This document shows positions 55,866 through 57,421 of a stretch of DNA of 57,421 nt, in pieces. The notes below the pieces were generated by a model that was given only the letters and a program-made list of their open reading frames with translations, was not told where the DNA came from and searched no databases. This stretch comes from Silene noctiflora (lineage: Eukaryota; Streptophyta; Magnoliopsida; Caryophyllales; Caryophyllaceae), in assembly GCA_009801015.1 (NCBI GenBank), contig VHZZ01000037.1, positions 254,548 to 311,968 on the forward strand, given 5' to 3'. The number at the start of each line of letters is the position of its first letter. Positions within the stretch are counted from its first letter, which is position 1. A program made the translations under genes and the position numbers.

Positions 55866-56780
55866 ACAAAATTAAATAAATTATTATTTTTGAAATTAAA
55901 TAAATTATTATTTTGAAATTTTAAGATATTAATTTTGGAACGTGTCGCATCATTTTACTTAATTTCGTGCATTTTTTCCCCTTATTCCAATTATATCCCT
56001 CTCATTTTTTAACCCACCAAGAAAAAACAAGGGAGAAACAAGAGAATACATCATCTCATTCTCTTTTCGTTCCATCCCAATTACCAGCTGCAACTGCCCA
56101 TTGCGCCGATAGATGAACATCGTACTCTGACGATAGTGGTCGACGACGATGAATTTGATTAAATGTTAATTGAAATTTGAAATGACCTCGTTTCGTATTG
56201 AATCTCATTGATGAAGTAAAGGATATTAATGAAGATGGATGTTCTAAATGATGATGATGATGATTATGAGCGTATGTCTCTTTCCGATTTATCATTTCGT
56301 TTCCATAAATGGTTGCAGTCATAACCACCATCCGCACGCAGTACAACCACTCTAACAACAACCAACGACCGCCAAGAGCCTGCTTAACGTACTCCGCCAA
56401 ACAGACAACCGTCGAACTATACTCCGGCCAGTCCTACTGCCGCCAATACATCAAACCCCTTGAATGTCAAAAAAATCGAAACCCAAATTGTAAACTTCCT
56501 TTTCATTAAATATTCATTAAATCAATATTAAGATGTTTGTTATAGCAACAATATTATTTCTGATACTACGAATTAAGATACAAAATTGATGAATTGGTTT
56601 TGGTTTGGGAGGGAGAGAAGGGAGAGAATTTTTTGCATCAGAAATTTCAGTGTTTAAAAGGAAGGGTAAAATCGAAAAACTAGAGGCAAAGTGCGCGGGA
56701 TTAAGTAAAATGGTGCGCGGGATTTAACAAATACGTTATTTTTTTGGATTATCAATTAACGAACATAGTTTATCTCTAAA
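55866..56780. other. Right-hand intergenic region, no supported gene
   Basis: A 114-codon minus frame (56400-56056) with a His run has no domain I know and no splice context, so it is not called. A direct repeat of AAATTAAATAAATTATTATTTT lies at about 55870-55915. Confidence 0.4.
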
Positions 56781-57030
56781 ATGACCTGAAAAGTATGACT
56801 TAAACCTGACATTGATATGATCCGACCTAAAAGTGATCCACCTGAAGTGACTCTACTCGAAGTAACCCACGTGACCTGATAGACCCAAAATGATAAAAAA
56901 ATGACCTATAATTACTCACTTGATTCAAAATCTTGAACCCGCAATGATCCAAAGCGACCCAGAACAACCTAATCCAAAATAATCCATTTTGAAGTGATCC
57001 GACCCAAATAGCCCTATTGCATAATAACCC
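56781..57030. repeat. Low-complexity AATGACCCGACC-type tract
   Basis: Degenerate repeats of AAARTGACCYGA and GATCCRACCC words over about 250 bp, of the same general style as the tracts at 735 and 41150. The rest to 57421 is AT-rich with no gene. Confidence 0.6.
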
Positions 57031-57421
57031 AACAAGTTATTAATCTAAAAATCCTCCCTACTACCAAGAGAATAAAATTTCTCTTAGTTTTCTCTCCAAA
57101 ATGTATCAAACTTATTAAAGGAAACAATTAAAACTTTATTTTAATAAACTATTACTTTTTTCATAATATATAATCTTATTATAATTATAATTATACTCTA
57201 ATCTTTTAATTAAATTCAAAATCATTATTTTTTTCATTATAATAAAATAAAATTAGTATTAAACTATAGACTATATGTTGCTTAAATTTTCACAATGCAA
57301 TAATAATTACTTTAAAAAATAACTTAACACATACTTATTATTAAGTTCATAACAAAAAAAAATCATTAAAAAAATTGGAGAAAATTATAAAATGAAATCC
57401 GTAATTTTATGGTAAAAAAAA

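Noticed and set aside
56056..56400. 114-codon minus-strand frame with a His run
   Set aside because: No recognisable domain, no splice partners, and the His run comes from a CATCAT-type simple repeat; probably chance.

Overview
This is a 57.4 kb piece of an AT-rich plant nuclear genome. The evidence is spliced genes with GT-AG introns, plant-only gene families (an auxin response factor with a miR160 site, a DYW-type PPR protein, a chloroplast GrpE, a BPG2-type GTPase), and a dense load of MITEs, SINE and LINE fragments. A eudicot is clear. A Caryophyllales-type genome is a weak guess, based only on the many TACTCCGTA motifs and the repeat style. No viral, toxin or CRISPR sequence was seen.

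Layout, left to right. 1-2.6 kb is repeats: about 321-bp tandem units, a CCCG-rich tract, and about 210-245-bp tandem units interrupted by a LINE tail. A nodulin-like major-facilitator transporter gene (+, 2679-4271) faces a five-exon TruA/PUS1-type tRNA pseudouridine synthase gene (-, 9537-6749). 9.5-15.6 kb is a gene-free block with Stowaway MITEs, a full-length SINE with target-site duplications, three copies of an LTR/TRIM-like repeat and an inverted pair of another MITE. A circularly permuted GTPase gene of the BPG2/YqeH type (+, 15680-18819) is followed by a hAT transposase relic and an intronless 1007-residue DYW PPR gene (-, 23552-20529). Next come a two-exon gene for a small unrecognised membrane protein (-, 27248-25765), a three-exon chloroplast GrpE gene (-, 31373-28342), a dead LINE with a nested MITE (32.1-33.8 kb), and a two-exon ARF17-like gene with a miR160 target site (-, 39504-35868). 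39.5-46.3 kb is repeats. The right end holds two direct tandem copies of the eIF5 gene (-, 47655-46357 and 52471-51173). Each has an intronless coding region, a 5'-UTR intron and the same 68-codon upstream ORF.

How the genes relate. Several products act in organelle gene expression and protein folding (GTPase, PPR protein, cpGrpE, possibly the pseudouridine synthase), but they are independent transcription units with no sign of co-regulation. The most notable local event is at the eIF5 pair. Their first 252 codons and 5'-UTR exon are almost identical, while the C-terminal parts differ by roughly a tenth of bases, which is the pattern of a gene-conversion tract. That tract includes the upstream ORF, which has a very poor start context while the main ORF has a good one. 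This is the arrangement expected of eIF5 autoregulation.

Other points worth attention are a crossing (pseudoknot-order) pair of perfect 20-bp and 18-bp inverted repeats in the first intron of the GrpE gene, and the strong over-representation of the 9-mer TACTCCGTA, possibly excision footprints of Stowaway elements. All gene models were spliced by eye from reading frame and GT-AG rules. No similarity search was run.
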